Positions 37,360-47,640 of a DNA stretch of 64,000 nt are shown here, piece by piece. Made by a program: the position numbers and the translations under genes. A model generated the notes under the pieces. The model had not been told where the DNA came from, made no database searches, and was given only the letters and a program-made list of their open reading frames with translations. The first letter of the stretch is position 1; each line of letters begins with the position of its first letter. This DNA is from Maribellus sp. CM-23 (lineage in GTDB: Bacteria; Bacteroidota; Bacteroidia; Bacteroidales; Prolixibacteraceae). Location: contig NZ_JADWYJ010000001.1 of NCBI RefSeq assembly GCF_021354595.1, positions 1,465,446-1,529,445 of the forward strand. Direction: 5' to 3'.

Positions 37360-39078
37360 GTGAAAAGAAATTACCTGTTAAAAAAGCATTGGTTAACCGC
37401 ACTACTCCTGGGAACAATATTCTTGGGCACAACCAGTTGTACCCAAAAGGAAGCCCCAACTCAAAAACCCAACGTAATCGTTATCCTGACCGATGACATG
37501 GGATATTCCGATATCGGATGTTTTGGCTCGGAGATAAATACACCCAACATCGACCACTTGGCAGCCACCGGATTGCGTTTTACCCAGTTTTACAACACTG
37601 CACGTTGCAGTCCAACACGCGCGTCTTTGTTAACCGGATTGTATCCTCATCAGGCAGAAATGGGGCAGCTTGCATTTAACCAATACGAAGAAGAAGGTTA
37701 CCGCGACGACCTAAGCAAAAATGCGCTTACCCTCGCTGAGCTTTTTAAAGCAAACGGATACTCTACCTTCATGACCGGGAAATGGCATGTTTGCTACGAT
37801 GTAGAACCTGACGGTGATAAAAGCAACTGGCCGCTCCAACGAGGATTCGATAGACACTTCGGAACCATTACGGGGTCGGGTAGTTTTTACAATCCCAGCG
37901 GGCTGGTTAGCGGCAACAACTACATATCGCCCGGAAATGATTTTTACTACACCGAAGCCATTAGCGACACAACGGTTAAATACATCAATCAACACCCCGG
38001 CAACCAACCGTTTTTTTGTTACGTTGCGTACACTGCCGCACACTGGCCGTTACACGCTCCTGAAGAAGAAATTGCCAAATACAAGGGAACATACGACAAA
38101 GGCTGGGACGAAACCCGCAAAGAGCGCTTTGCCAAACTAAAGAAACTCGGAATTATCGACGACAGATGTGTATTAACAGAAAGAGGCGTTGATATTCCGG
38201 AGTGGAAAGATGAGGAGATGAAAGAATGGCAGGCCCGCAGAATGGAAGTTTATGCCGCCATGGTCGATGTTATGGACCAGGGAATAGGTAAAATTATTAC
38301 TGCGCTGGAAAACCGGGGAATGCTGGAAAATACCATTATTTTCTACATGCATGACAATGGTGGATGCGCCGAAGCACAAGGTGAAAACAAATCCGCTGTT
38401 CCCCTTACCGAAGAACAAAAAATACTGCGCCCGTACGCCGAAGATTCCATTCTTTACGGCAGAAAACCCCAATATGCCCGCGACGGACGATTTGTGCGCA
38501 GAGGACGCGGTGTAATGCCCGGCCCGGCCGACACCTGGGTCGCTTACGGCGAGGAATGGGCAAATGTGAGTAACACACCTTTCCGTATGTACAAACACTG
38601 GGTGCACGAAGGGGGTATTTCAACACCTATGATCGTACACTGGCCCGGCGGAATTAAAGCCGCCAACGAACTTCGAAACCAGCCCTCGCACCTGATTGAT
38701 ATTATGGCAACCTGTATTGATGTGGCCAATCTCGATTATCCAAAACAATACAACGGCCACGAAATACAGCCATACGAAGGCAAAAGCCTGGCTCCGGCCT
38801 TTGAGAATAAACCTGTTGAACGCGATTATATCATTTGGGAACACGAAGGAAACCGTGCCATAAGAGCCGGTAACTGGAAACTGGTTTCAAAGGTCAGGAA
38901 ACTCAAAAAATTTACTCCCGAAGATGAAAATGCCTGGGAACTTTACGACATGGAAAACGACCGTTCGGAAACGGTAGATCTAGCTGAAAAGTATCCGGAA
39001 AAAGTAAAGGAACTGGCTGAATTATGGGAGAAAGAAGCCGTACGGACCAAAATAAAACCCTGGCCCTGGAATAAGTAA
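37360..39078 (+). CDS. Type I sulfatase lipoprotein (arylsulfatase family)
   Basis: This 572-residue S1-type sulfatase starts with GTG at 37360. It has lipobox TTSC with Cys27. The formylglycine motif is C83-S-P-T-R87, followed by ASLLTG. The metal-binding start NVIVILTDDMG is near 39-49, and HDNGG is later. It removes sulfate esters from a glycan or small molecule at the cell surface or periplasm. The maturation enzyme (anSME or FGE) is not in the window. The C-terminal RAGNWKLV segment is typical of arylsulfatase A-like members. Confidence 0.9.
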   Translation: MKRNYLLKKHWLTALLLGTIFLGTTSCTQKEAPTQKPNVIVILTDDMGYSDIGCFGSEINTPNIDHLAATGLRFTQFYNTARCSPTRASLLTGLYPHQAEMGQLAFNQYEEEGYRDDLSKNALTLAELFKANGYSTFMTGKWHVCYDVEPDGDKSNWPLQRGFDRHFGTITGSGSFYNPSGLVSGNNYISPGNDFYYTEAISDTTVKYINQHPGNQPFFCYVAYTAAHWPLHAPEEEIAKYKGTYDKGWDETRKERFAKLKKLGIIDDRCVLTERGVDIPEWKDEEMKEWQARRMEVYAAMVDVMDQGIGKIITALENRGMLENTIIFYMHDNGGCAEAQGENKSAVPLTEEQKILRPYAEDSILYGRKPQYARDGRFVRRGRGVMPGPADTWVAYGEEWANVSNTPFRMYKHWVHEGGISTPMIVHWPGGIKAANELRNQPSHLIDIMATCIDVANLDYPKQYNGHEIQPYEGKSLAPAFENKPVERDYIIWEHEGNRAIRAGNWKLVSKVRKLKKFTPEDENAWELYDMENDRSETVDLAEKYPEKVKELAELWEKEAVRTKIKPWPWNK

Positions 39079-39109
39079 ACCTTTGACATATTTTTAAGAT
39101 AAGAGCAAG

Positions 39110-39138
39110 ATCCCGTTCACTTTCGTGGTGAATGGGAT
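39110..39138 (+). terminator. Terminator between the sulfatase and pullulanase
   Basis: ATCCCGTTCAC (39110-39120) pairs with GTGAATGGGAT (39128-39138), including one G-T pair, and is followed by TTTTTATTTT. It terminates the sulfatase and lies just past the convergent pullulanase stop. Confidence 0.75.
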
Positions 39139-39140
39139 TT

Positions 39141-41084
39141 TTATTTTACCAAAGTAAGAATAAGCATGGAAACAGGCTGAATCGTAACCGTATCAGAAAC
39201 CAGCTCACCAATTCCTGCTTCGTTGATCTCAGCATCATTGGCCACCATCCTGAAATTGCCTTCCGGCAATGGCATTTCAACCGGCTCGGCATTACCGTTA
39301 AAAAACAGCATGATCCGCTCCCAACTATCGCCAACCTGCTGCCCTTCGATACAATAAGCCACAACCCCTATTTTGTACTGGGTGCAAAAATTCAGGTGGC
39401 TTCGGATGCCTTCAGCATTGGCAATCCGCAAGCCCGGATGATTTTTTCGTAGTTGAATCAGTTGCCTGAAATAGTTGAATACTTCGAAGTAATCGTTCTT
39501 TCGCGCCCAGTCCAATTGATTGATAGCATCAGGTGATTTATAGGAATTTCCGTTTCCGTTTTTGCTGCGGCAAAACTCAACACCGGCATGCAAAAAAGGA
39601 ACTCCCTGCGAAGTAAGCACCAACGCACCGGCCAGCTTTACCCGTTTCCGCAATTCTTCATCCGGGGCTTTGGGCAGACTTTGTTTCAGTTTATCCCAAA
39701 GCGTGTAATTATCGTGACACGAAACATAGTTGATACATTGATCAGGTTCTGCTGCCCAGGCACTTTTGATGGATTCGATGTAGCCAAAATTGATCTGCGG
39801 ATGATCAACAGCAGCGGCAATTCCAAACTTAATGGTTTCTTCCCGCAGGTTAAGACCACTTACAAATCCTTTTGATTTTTTGTCGCCGTGATTTCCTTTT
39901 AACCCATCTCTGAAATCGTCATTGAAACTGGCGATTCCGGGCAGTTTATGCGTGTTTTGCTTAACAGCACGCTGCTCCTCGGGCATCGGGCTTTGGTCGG
40001 CAGTCCAGCCTTCGCCGTAAAGAAGCAAACCACGATCCAGCTTCGACATTTCCTCCCGAATCGTTTTCATCGTCTCCAGGTCCAAAACGCCCATCAGGTC
40101 GAAACGAAAACCGTCGATGTGGTATTCTTCCGCCCAAAACTTCAGCGCATCAACGATGTATTTCCTGGCCATGAAACGCTCCGAGGCAATTTCGTTCCCG
40201 CATCCCGTTGCATTGGCAAACGTTCCATCGGGTTTTTGTCGGTAAAAATAGCCGGGCACCATTTGGTTAAACACCGACTCTTTGGCATAGAAAGTATGGT
40301 TAAACACCACATCCAGAATAACGCCAATTCCCTTGTCGTGCAGTGTTTTTATCAATTTCTTAAACTCCCTGATTCGCTTGGTTCCGTCGTACGGATCGGT
40401 AGCATACGAACCTTCCAGTGCACAAAAATGCAGCGGATCGTAGCCCCAGTTGTATTTCTCAAGCGGCTTTTCTTCGTCAACCGTTGCAAAATCGTTTACC
40501 GGAAGCAGGTGAACATGCGTAATACCCAGTTCCTGCAAGTGGTCAACACCGGTTTTCTGTCCCTGCGGAGATTTTGTTCCCTCTTCGGTAAACCCCAGAA
40601 ACTTCCCCTTGCTTTCAATGCCCGAATTTTCGGAAATGGAAAAATCGCGTACATGAAGTTCGTAAATAACCGCTTCGGTGAAACTATGGTAACGTGGTCC
40701 GCGATCCACCGCCCATCCTTCGGGATTGGTGGAATTCGGGTTATAAATTTGCCCGCGCAGGCCATTGGCCCCCACACAACGGGCATACATTCCCGGCACC
40801 TCGTTGAGCCACTCGCCGTCGTTAACTTTGAAAGTGTAGTATTTGCCTTCGTAATCGCCGTTTAGAACTGTCGACCAGGTTCCGTTGCCCGATTTCTGCA
40901 AATTGGTTTTATGAAAGGCTTCTCCGGTCAGTCCGTCCTTGTAAAAACGTAACTCAACCACCTGGGCAGTAGGCGCCCATATTTTGATCACCGTTTTTTC
41001 AGGCGACCAAAAAACTCCCAGGTCATTTCCTTCATAACCCGGATAAGTTGAAAAATCTATATGATTGAATTTCCAGTTTCTCAT
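39141..41084 (-). CDS. pulA: Type I pullulanase
   Basis: This 647-residue GH13 debranching enzyme cleaves alpha-1,6 bonds in pullulan, starch or glycogen. It has an N-terminal CBM48-like domain (about 20-110), the diagnostic YNWGYDP motif (about 217-223), and the GH13 catalytic set D329 (GFRFDLMG), E358 (YGEGW) and D458 (CHDN). No signal peptide is seen, so it is probably cytoplasmic (glycogen turnover). The ATG directly follows the stop of the upstream 182-residue gene (TAAATG), indicating coupling. Confidence 0.92.
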   Translation of the reverse strand: MRNWKFNHIDFSTYPGYEGNDLGVFWSPEKTVIKIWAPTAQVVELRFYKDGLTGEAFHKTNLQKSGNGTWSTVLNGDYEGKYYTFKVNDGEWLNEVPGMYARCVGANGLRGQIYNPNSTNPEGWAVDRGPRYHSFTEAVIYELHVRDFSISENSGIESKGKFLGFTEEGTKSPQGQKTGVDHLQELGITHVHLLPVNDFATVDEEKPLEKYNWGYDPLHFCALEGSYATDPYDGTKRIREFKKLIKTLHDKGIGVILDVVFNHTFYAKESVFNQMVPGYFYRQKPDGTFANATGCGNEIASERFMARKYIVDALKFWAEEYHIDGFRFDLMGVLDLETMKTIREEMSKLDRGLLLYGEGWTADQSPMPEEQRAVKQNTHKLPGIASFNDDFRDGLKGNHGDKKSKGFVSGLNLREETIKFGIAAAVDHPQINFGYIESIKSAWAAEPDQCINYVSCHDNYTLWDKLKQSLPKAPDEELRKRVKLAGALVLTSQGVPFLHAGVEFCRSKNGNGNSYKSPDAINQLDWARKNDYFEVFNYFRQLIQLRKNHPGLRIANAEGIRSHLNFCTQYKIGVVAYCIEGQQVGDSWERIMLFFNGNAEPVEMPLPEGNFRMVANDAEINEAGIGELVSDTVTIQPVSMLILTLVK

Positions 41085-41633
41085 TTAAAATTTAAACGCC
41101 GTTTTCCGCAAAAAAACTGCCCGGCTTCCCAGCTTCTTCCCTCTTACATCCTCCAGGTAGACCTTTGCTTTTGGAAACTTTTTCAGGCGATCGTCGTGCC
41201 CGTAAAAACGCAGCAAATCGATTTCAAGTGTGTGCGTTTTCCCTTTTTCCAGGTAAAGCGGATAAAACACGTAATTATTGCTTCCCTTGAGCCTGAATTT
41301 TCGTTTTATCCAGAAATTATCGAACACCAGCAAAGGCCGGGCAAGATCGATATCTGTTTTCCCGGTATTTTTGACCGTAAGCTTTAGCCGATCCGGGTAA
41401 TAAAGAGCGCTTTTCTCGAGTTCAATACTTACTCTGCCATTACCAAACAGCGATTTACCTCCGCCATCCTTTGTTTTGCGCGACGATCTTCCGGTTAAAA
41501 TAAAACCGGCTATCAACGCAGCCAGCACCAAAAAAATATACACAAGCTTGTCTCCATCAGGACCTATCTCGTTTTGCGCGAAAAGCCTCAATGAAAAACT
41601 GCTAAAAAAAAGTATGGAAAGAAGTTTTTTCAC
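41085..41633 (-). CDS. Small membrane-anchored protein of unknown function, coupled to pulA
   Basis: This 182-residue protein starts with GTG at 41633. It has an N-terminal hydrophobic signal-like stretch (about 4-19), a second hydrophobic helix (about 30-46, GDKLVYIFLVLAALIAGF), a short basic/gly-rich linker, and a ~120-residue beta-rich, basic C-terminal domain (RVSIELEKSALYYPDRLKLTVKN). The fold looks like an Ig/arrestin-type sandwich, but I do not recognise a family. The stop immediately abuts the pulA start, so it belongs with pulA in one transcription unit. Confidence 0.65.
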   Translation of the reverse strand: MKKLLSILFFSSFSLRLFAQNEIGPDGDKLVYIFLVLAALIAGFILTGRSSRKTKDGGGKSLFGNGRVSIELEKSALYYPDRLKLTVKNTGKTDIDLARPLLVFDNFWIKRKFRLKGSNNYVFYPLYLEKGKTHTLEIDLLRFYGHDDRLKKFPKAKVYLEDVRGKKLGSRAVFLRKTAFKF

Positions 41634-41742
41634 CTGCCAAATTTCGCGTAAAAATACAAGAATTTAGCCCTTCTCCAAGTGCGCAGGCCGAATTGACGGC
41701 ACGATGGTTCTGAATGCAAATTGAACGTTAATTATTAACCGG

Positions 41743-44319
41743 TTATGGTTTTGAAACTCCCTTTAGAATCACCGGAAACTGCACAAGATCGTAGTCGTTG
41801 CTGTATACCAGGTACTTCTTCTCCCAGTCGGGATTGAACTTGTCTTTAAACTGAAATTGTCCCTTAAAATGCTGAAGTGGCTTTAATCTTTCCAGGGCTA
41901 TTTTCATCGATCGTTCAGCCATCGTTTTGGGATCCTCTATCCCCGCAAAAGCTACTAAACCAAGATTGACATGCGTAATCCCTTTGCTTTTGAACCACGC
42001 AAACATTTCAGTTAACAGAAAATAAATGATCCCGGTGGGAGCATCGTCCGTAATCCGAATCAAATCATAGGTTCCTTCTTCTTTTACAAAATCGGGCACC
42101 AGGTTCAGAAAGGCAACCACTTTTTCTTCCGGATTCTCAATCGTCATCACAGTTGTCTTCTTCACCAACTCGGGAAGAAACATTCCTTGCGAAAAAACCA
42201 TTTCGCTCTTTCCGGGCTTGTTCAGCCAGTCATCCGACACCTGCTGAAGCTTCTGGATCACCCCGTCCTTTATTTCAGGTTCGTACACATGAAACGTAAA
42301 TCCTGCACTTTTAGCTTTATTGATGGCATTTCGCAGCGGGTGCATTTTTGAGCCGCTTAACGAAAAAGTTTCCAGGTTCAGAATGGCTTCCTGCCCGATA
42401 TACAATACGTTCTTTTTTAGCTGCCGAAAAACACCGACGGAAGATTCCGGAACCCGGTAATAAAAGGTTTTCAAGCCGTTCCCGTAACAATAGCGCTCAA
42501 ATTCCTGAAGCAAGGGCAGCGTCGTTTCCTCATCGGCGCAAACCGGTAACTCCAAAACAACAGCATAACTCCCCTGGATTTTATAGGCCAGAAAACCATT
42601 TTCATTAAAAAAGAAAAGCTTATCGGGGTAGTATTTGAAATAATCGAGTGCCGACTTACCGTAATCCTGCACCAGCAAACGTGCGTGGTTCCTCTCATTT
42701 TCCAGATCCGTGTGGTCGGTAACAAAAATAGGGCGGAGTGAAAGCACAATAGCAGAAATCAACAACCCGCCGCTAAAAAGATGAGCCAGTAAAACAAAAT
42801 GCTGCCCAAAGCTTGACTGTGGCAAATACTCAGAGTTGTCGAACAGGAAAACCAAACGAAACGAAGCTTTTAACGAATGGATAAAACTGTAATCCACCCC
42901 CATGTGTACTTTTTCCAAAAAATAAGTTCCACCCACCGCACTTACCATCAGTGCCACAAAAGCAGCCAGCCATATTTTCCACCAGTTTTGCAGGTAAAAA
43001 GGCAAGGAACGCACATTGTACAGGCGGTAAGTATACAACAAACTGGCAATCGCAAACAGAGAAACCAGGGCTTCTTCGTAATCGATTCCCTTGGTAAGGT
43101 GGCCAATCGCGGAAAGGGTTAATAGCAAAAGTGAGATTCTCCAGGCGCGCTTCACTCCTTTCAAAAGGTAAACCGAAAGAGCGATTAACAGCAAACCAAT
43201 AAAAAATACGGCGAAGTTTGAAATCGTAAGCGCCAGCCGGGGAAGCAGTTTTTCGAGGATCACAATCCGCTCGGGCAAGGTGGGCGAAATGGCAGAAACA
43301 ATGTTTATCAGGCCCGCAACAAAGATGATAAACACCGGAATAACACGTAACAGGATGTTTTTTCTTGAAAACAGAAAACTGCCCACACCGGCGATCAAAG
43401 GCAGCCAAAATTCAAAGAAACGGAACACCAGGGTTATGGCGGCAGCCTGCGGTGCAGCTATTCCGCTTTGGATAAAAACATAGGTCATGGAAACTTCGAT
43501 GGCCCCGATACCGCGTAAAAAAGGCGAAACAATCAGCAACATCACCATCACGATGTAGGCCATGAAAGCAGTAAACAAAGTAGGCTGAAAACCCAGCGCC
43601 AGCATGGAAATATAAACATGACTTACCCCAACCAACTCAATGAACACGGAAATCAGCAATGCAAAAATAAACGCCCGATTGTGAAGGTTCGTTGAAAAAA
43701 CATTCTCAAGTGTTAACAGCGCCTGCGGATTGAACCGCTGCACCTGCCTGTAAACAAAACCGCGTTTCACAAACGACCAGACAATCAATAAAATCAGGGC
43801 AATCAACACAATTAACACGATGAAAGGAATCAGTTCTACTGAAGTAAGTTTGTTGCGTAATAGCAGTATAATCAGCAGAGGAAAGGCAACCACAACCACT
43901 GAAAGAAATCCGCACAGCCCGTAAATGTAAGAGCCATAATGAATATCGGAATTACTGATCCCCCTGGCAGACAGCGGCCTGGTAAAAAATACCAGCGACG
44001 AAACTCCACCCGCCGGCAGGAAAATACTGATCAGGTTTCGCTTCAGAAACAGAGGCAAGGTGTCGCTTAAACTCGTTTTCACACCCGCTGCCCTGAAACT
44101 AAAAACATACATAAATGCCTGGAGCAAAACATACAGTACCGTAACGATCAGCCCCAGAAAAATGTAAAACGTGTTGGCGTTTTGCAGCGTCGATCGTATT
44201 TGTGCAATCTCAAGATGCTCGTTTTTGATGAAATAGATGCTCATCAAAATCATAAGAACTGCCAGTGTGATCTGCCAAACTGGCCTGCTGCTTCTTCGGT
44301 TTTTAAATATTCTGATCAT
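41743..44319 (-). CDS. mprF: MprF-like phosphatidylglycerol lysyltransferase/flippase
   Basis: The N-terminal ~500 residues contain about 14 hydrophobic segments (flippase-like domain, with PLFLKRNLISIFLPAGGVSS early on). The C-terminal ~330 residues form the cytosolic DUF2156/aminoacyl-transferase domain (FFNENGFLAYKIQGSYAVVLE and FMIALERLKP-like region near the end). MprF adds lysine (or alanine) to phosphatidylglycerol and flips it, lowering the surface negative charge. ATG 44319 gives 858 residues. GTG 44346 would add nine residues with poor Shine-Dalgarno support. The substrate amino acid cannot be told from sequence. Confidence 0.8.
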   Translation of the reverse strand: MIRIFKNRRSSRPVWQITLAVLMILMSIYFIKNEHLEIAQIRSTLQNANTFYIFLGLIVTVLYVLLQAFMYVFSFRAAGVKTSLSDTLPLFLKRNLISIFLPAGGVSSLVFFTRPLSARGISNSDIHYGSYIYGLCGFLSVVVVAFPLLIILLLRNKLTSVELIPFIVLIVLIALILLIVWSFVKRGFVYRQVQRFNPQALLTLENVFSTNLHNRAFIFALLISVFIELVGVSHVYISMLALGFQPTLFTAFMAYIVMVMLLIVSPFLRGIGAIEVSMTYVFIQSGIAAPQAAAITLVFRFFEFWLPLIAGVGSFLFSRKNILLRVIPVFIIFVAGLINIVSAISPTLPERIVILEKLLPRLALTISNFAVFFIGLLLIALSVYLLKGVKRAWRISLLLLTLSAIGHLTKGIDYEEALVSLFAIASLLYTYRLYNVRSLPFYLQNWWKIWLAAFVALMVSAVGGTYFLEKVHMGVDYSFIHSLKASFRLVFLFDNSEYLPQSSFGQHFVLLAHLFSGGLLISAIVLSLRPIFVTDHTDLENERNHARLLVQDYGKSALDYFKYYPDKLFFFNENGFLAYKIQGSYAVVLELPVCADEETTLPLLQEFERYCYGNGLKTFYYRVPESSVGVFRQLKKNVLYIGQEAILNLETFSLSGSKMHPLRNAINKAKSAGFTFHVYEPEIKDGVIQKLQQVSDDWLNKPGKSEMVFSQGMFLPELVKKTTVMTIENPEEKVVAFLNLVPDFVKEEGTYDLIRITDDAPTGIIYFLLTEMFAWFKSKGITHVNLGLVAFAGIEDPKTMAERSMKIALERLKPLQHFKGQFQFKDKFNPDWEKKYLVYSNDYDLVQFPVILKGVSKP

Positions 44320-44379
44320 AATCACGAATGTTAAACCAACCGGCACTCTGCAAAAACCTTCTGTGCTTTACGCAGTCAT

Positions 44380-45762
44380 CTATCCGCGCAAAGCTTCTAC
44401 TTCGACAATTGTCTTGGGTTTTGGTTTTCCAAGTAATCTGGCTCCGTTCTCGGTCATTACAAAGTCTTCTTCGTTGCGTATACCACCAAAATTACGATAA
44501 CTTTTCACCTTGTCCCAATTAATAAAGTCGTTGAATTTACCCTGCCCGCTCCAAAGATCAATCAACTCCGGAATAAAGTAAATCCCCGGCTCAATGGTAA
44601 ATACATGCCCGGCCTGCAGCGGTTTTGCCAGTCGCAACGATTTTAACCCAAACTGTGTACTTTTAGGCTGACCGTCGTAGCCCACCCAAACCTCGCCAAG
44701 GTCTTCCATATCGTGCACATCGAGGCCCATCATATGTCCGGTTCCGCAGGGGAAGAACAAGGCATGAGCGCCTGCCTCCACTGCATCGGCGGTATTTCCT
44801 TTGGTAAAGCCCATGCTTTTCATTCCATCAAAAATCGTTGAACAGGCTGCCAGGTGTGCCTCCCGAAAAGGTTTTTGGAACCCCAGCGCATCGACTGCCG
44901 CCTGATGAGCCGCCAGTGTAATGCCATAAATCTCCTGTTGCTCTGAAGTAAACTTTTTACTCACCGGAAAAGTGCTCGACAGGTCTCCCGCATAACACAT
45001 TTCATTCTCGTAACCGGCATCCACTAAAAACAGATCGCCCTCTTTGATGGTATTCCCGTAGTAATGATTGTGCAATGTTTGCCCATTAATGGTGGCAATG
45101 ATGGGGAAAGAGATGTTTCCACCGGCAGCAAGTGCTACTTTGTGAATTTCGGCGGCAACTTCAGCTTCCCTCATCCCGGGTTGGGCAAATTTCATGGCTG
45201 CCATGTGCATATCCACCGAGACATCCACTGCCTGGTTAATTTGCACAAGTTCTTCGGCTGTTTTTATTTCGCGCTGACTCACCACCGCTTTTACCAGTTC
45301 GAGCGAGTACCTGCTTGCAATTTCTTTGGGATACACACCTGCCAGTTCCAGAAGTTTGATCTTGTTTCCAGGCCGGTACAGCGGCAAAAAACGCAACACT
45401 TGCCCGGTGGTTTTAGCCTTGTTCACGGCTTCCTGCAAATGAGCCACCGGCTTAACACGGCTTACTCCGCATTCCTCTGCCCGCTCAGCAATCGTAGGTT
45501 GCGGCCCCATCCAAACAATGTCGTCGATGGTATAATCGTCTCCGAAAATTGTTTCTGTATCGCTGTCAATATCGATCAGCGCTGCCAGCCCCGGATGATT
45601 GATTCCAAAATAATAGAGGAAAGTGCTGTCTTGTCGGAAATGGTAGGTGTTATCGGCATAATTCATGGCCGACTCGTCGTTCCCCAGCAAAAGAATCAAA
45701 CCTTTACCAACTTTCTCTTTAAGCGTTCTTCTGCGCTCTGTGTACGTTGATTTGCCAAACAT
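44380..45762 (-). CDS. pepP: Xaa-Pro aminopeptidase (aminopeptidase P, M24)
   Basis: This 460-residue metallopeptidase removes an N-terminal residue before proline. The pita-bread metal ligands are visible: two Asp in LVDAGYENEMCYAGDLSSTFP, His in GTGHMMGLDVHDMEDLGE, Glu in FTIEPGIYFIP, and Glu in RNEEDFVMTENG. The N-terminal AMP_N domain covers about residues 1-150. It is cytoplasmic. It follows an S15-type peptidase by 12 bases, and together they degrade proline-rich peptides. Confidence 0.9.
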   Translation of the reverse strand: MFGKSTYTERRRTLKEKVGKGLILLLGNDESAMNYADNTYHFRQDSTFLYYFGINHPGLAALIDIDSDTETIFGDDYTIDDIVWMGPQPTIAERAEECGVSRVKPVAHLQEAVNKAKTTGQVLRFLPLYRPGNKIKLLELAGVYPKEIASRYSLELVKAVVSQREIKTAEELVQINQAVDVSVDMHMAAMKFAQPGMREAEVAAEIHKVALAAGGNISFPIIATINGQTLHNHYYGNTIKEGDLFLVDAGYENEMCYAGDLSSTFPVSKKFTSEQQEIYGITLAAHQAAVDALGFQKPFREAHLAACSTIFDGMKSMGFTKGNTADAVEAGAHALFFPCGTGHMMGLDVHDMEDLGEVWVGYDGQPKSTQFGLKSLRLAKPLQAGHVFTIEPGIYFIPELIDLWSGQGKFNDFINWDKVKSYRNFGGIRNEEDFVMTENGARLLGKPKPKTIVEVEALRG

Positions 45763-45774
45763 CTTTTTCGTTTT

Positions 45775-47640
45775 TTAAAGTTCACCTGTAGCCTTCATCC
45801 ACGCCTGTGCGCCGCCAACAACAGGCAATGAAACGGAAGTTCCATCCAGGTCAACCCTCAACTCGGTTCCGGGTTCGGGCTGCAAAGTAAAGTCGCGGTC
45901 ACTCGAAAAAATCATCAACCCAATCTGCTGACCTGCCGGTATCACTTGGTCATCGGGCTGCAATTCAAACGACATTTCATAAAATCTACCAGGTTTGAGT
46001 GGCTCGCTATCCCACAACGATTTGTAGTTCTGCAGGTCGGCCCAGCCACGCGTGATCAGGTTATCGGTAATTTTGGCACCTCGATGATCGGTCCAGGGTA
46101 AGGATACCAGGTAAACCGAAAGGTTTACTGCGGGCTTGCTGCTGGCGGCCCTGATGGTGAAAACCGTCTTCCCCGAAAGATGTACATCCTCTTTCAGAAC
46201 GGGTGTTACGTAAATCAATCGGTGATCCGTATTTTCTGCTTTTGCGAGTGCCTCGGCTGAAAAAGAATAATTATCAACCAAGGTCTCTCTTCCCTGCGAT
46301 GTTGGTTTTTCCACAGTCAGGCTTCCTTTTTCAGGCGCTCCTTTTGTGAGATGAAGGATGACCGGCGAAGCATCGGGATTGGGGTAATCGGCATACGACG
46401 TCGGGTTTCCCTGCTCGTCGTTTTCACGTACAATCCACGCTTTGGGATCGTTCTCCACCCCGTTTTCAACACCAAACAAATAACGGGTAAACCAGCGGTT
46501 CATCATCGATACGGGTGGCGGTCCGCCGTGCCCGTTCTGGTGGTAATATATCTGAGCCGGCAGTCCTTTGGACCTCGCGGCTTCGTAGATTCGCAGGCTG
46601 TGTTCGGGCACCACATTCCAATCGTTAAAACCGTGCGACATCAGCAAGGCGGCTTTCATTTTATCCATCTTATTCAGATAGTCGCGTCCTGCCCAAAAAT
46701 CGTTGTAATCGCCGGTAACACGGTCTTGCCCGTTTTTCATCTCCGTGTCGCGCACAGTCTTTCGGGCATATTCACGTTTCGACTCATCGCCGCTGTGAAT
46801 AAAGTCGAACAAAACATCCACATCTTCTCCCAGGTACCCGCCGGGCGAGCGAACCAGCCCGTTGGAGCGGTAATAGTGGTAATAAGAAGTATTGGGCGCC
46901 ACCGGAATAATGGCTTCCAAGCCTTCCACGCCGGTTGTTGCAGCGGCCAGGGGCAGCGTTCCGTTGTACGACGTGCCGGTCATTCCCACTTTCCCGGTCG
47001 ACCAGAAAGCTTTTACCTCTTTGCTTCCGGTGCGGCTTGTGTAACCTTTTGCCCTACCACAAAGCCAATCGATCACCGCCTTTGGTGCCAGCGATTCATT
47101 CTCGCCGCCAACGGTAGGCACACCGTCCGACAAACCTGTTCCGGGAGACGAAGAATGCACCACAATGTAGCCACGCGGCAACCAGGTACTAACATGCCCT
47201 TTCGAAATGATCGGACGCACCCCTCTTTGTTTAATTTCCGTCGGGTGTGCGTGTGGTTTGGGCTCTTCACCCAGCTCCTGCCTCACATCCCAAAAATAGG
47301 AAGGATCGTTTCCGGCAGTTCCGGCAAAGTATGGACTGGTATTATAAATAACAGGCAGTTTCAAACCCTCGGTTTCTGTTTCGGCCGGGCGGGTTACGTC
47401 AACGTGCATCCGGTCAGGGCGTCCGTCGCCATCGCTGTCGAATTCGGTTTCCACCCACAAATCTTCCCTGATCCAGCGGTCCGGATCTTCAAAAGCTTTA
47501 ACAATTTGCGCTTCCCCGTCTTTAAACCACGGCTTAGCTTCTTGTTTCTCCTGGGCCTGTACCCCTGCAATAGCAGCACCTTGCAATACCAATGCAGCTG
47601 AGATGCCTAAAAATGTTGTACCCAAAAATCGAACGTTCAT
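45775..47640 (-). CDS. Secreted S15/CocE-type Xaa-Pro dipeptidyl-peptidase
   Basis: This 621-residue protein has a signal peptide (about 1-30). It has a Peptidase S15/CocE alpha-beta hydrolase domain with nucleophile S224 in GTSYNG, a probable catalytic Asp in SHGFNDWNV, and His in a HQNGHGG segment. A C-terminal galactose-binding-like jelly roll follows. The family either releases X-Pro dipeptides (PepX) or hydrolyses esters (CocE). The pairing with pepP favours the peptidase reading. It lies first in a two-gene operon. Confidence 0.82.
   Translation of the reverse strand: MNVRFLGTTFLGISAALVLQGAAIAGVQAQEKQEAKPWFKDGEAQIVKAFEDPDRWIREDLWVETEFDSDGDGRPDRMHVDVTRPAETETEGLKLPVIYNTSPYFAGTAGNDPSYFWDVRQELGEEPKPHAHPTEIKQRGVRPIISKGHVSTWLPRGYIVVHSSSPGTGLSDGVPTVGGENESLAPKAVIDWLCGRAKGYTSRTGSKEVKAFWSTGKVGMTGTSYNGTLPLAAATTGVEGLEAIIPVAPNTSYYHYYRSNGLVRSPGGYLGEDVDVLFDFIHSGDESKREYARKTVRDTEMKNGQDRVTGDYNDFWAGRDYLNKMDKMKAALLMSHGFNDWNVVPEHSLRIYEAARSKGLPAQIYYHQNGHGGPPPVSMMNRWFTRYLFGVENGVENDPKAWIVRENDEQGNPTSYADYPNPDASPVILHLTKGAPEKGSLTVEKPTSQGRETLVDNYSFSAEALAKAENTDHRLIYVTPVLKEDVHLSGKTVFTIRAASSKPAVNLSVYLVSLPWTDHRGAKITDNLITRGWADLQNYKSLWDSEPLKPGRFYEMSFELQPDDQVIPAGQQIGLMIFSSDRDFTLQPEPGTELRVDLDGTSVSLPVVGGAQAWMKATGEL

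Noticed and set aside
39948..40865. 305-residue plus-strand ORF
   Set aside because: Antisense shadow of pullulanase.
45064..45750. 228-residue plus-strand ORF
   Set aside because: Antisense shadow of aminopeptidase P.
46351..47601. 416-residue plus-strand ORF
   Set aside because: Antisense to the S15 peptidase gene, which has clear catalytic motifs.
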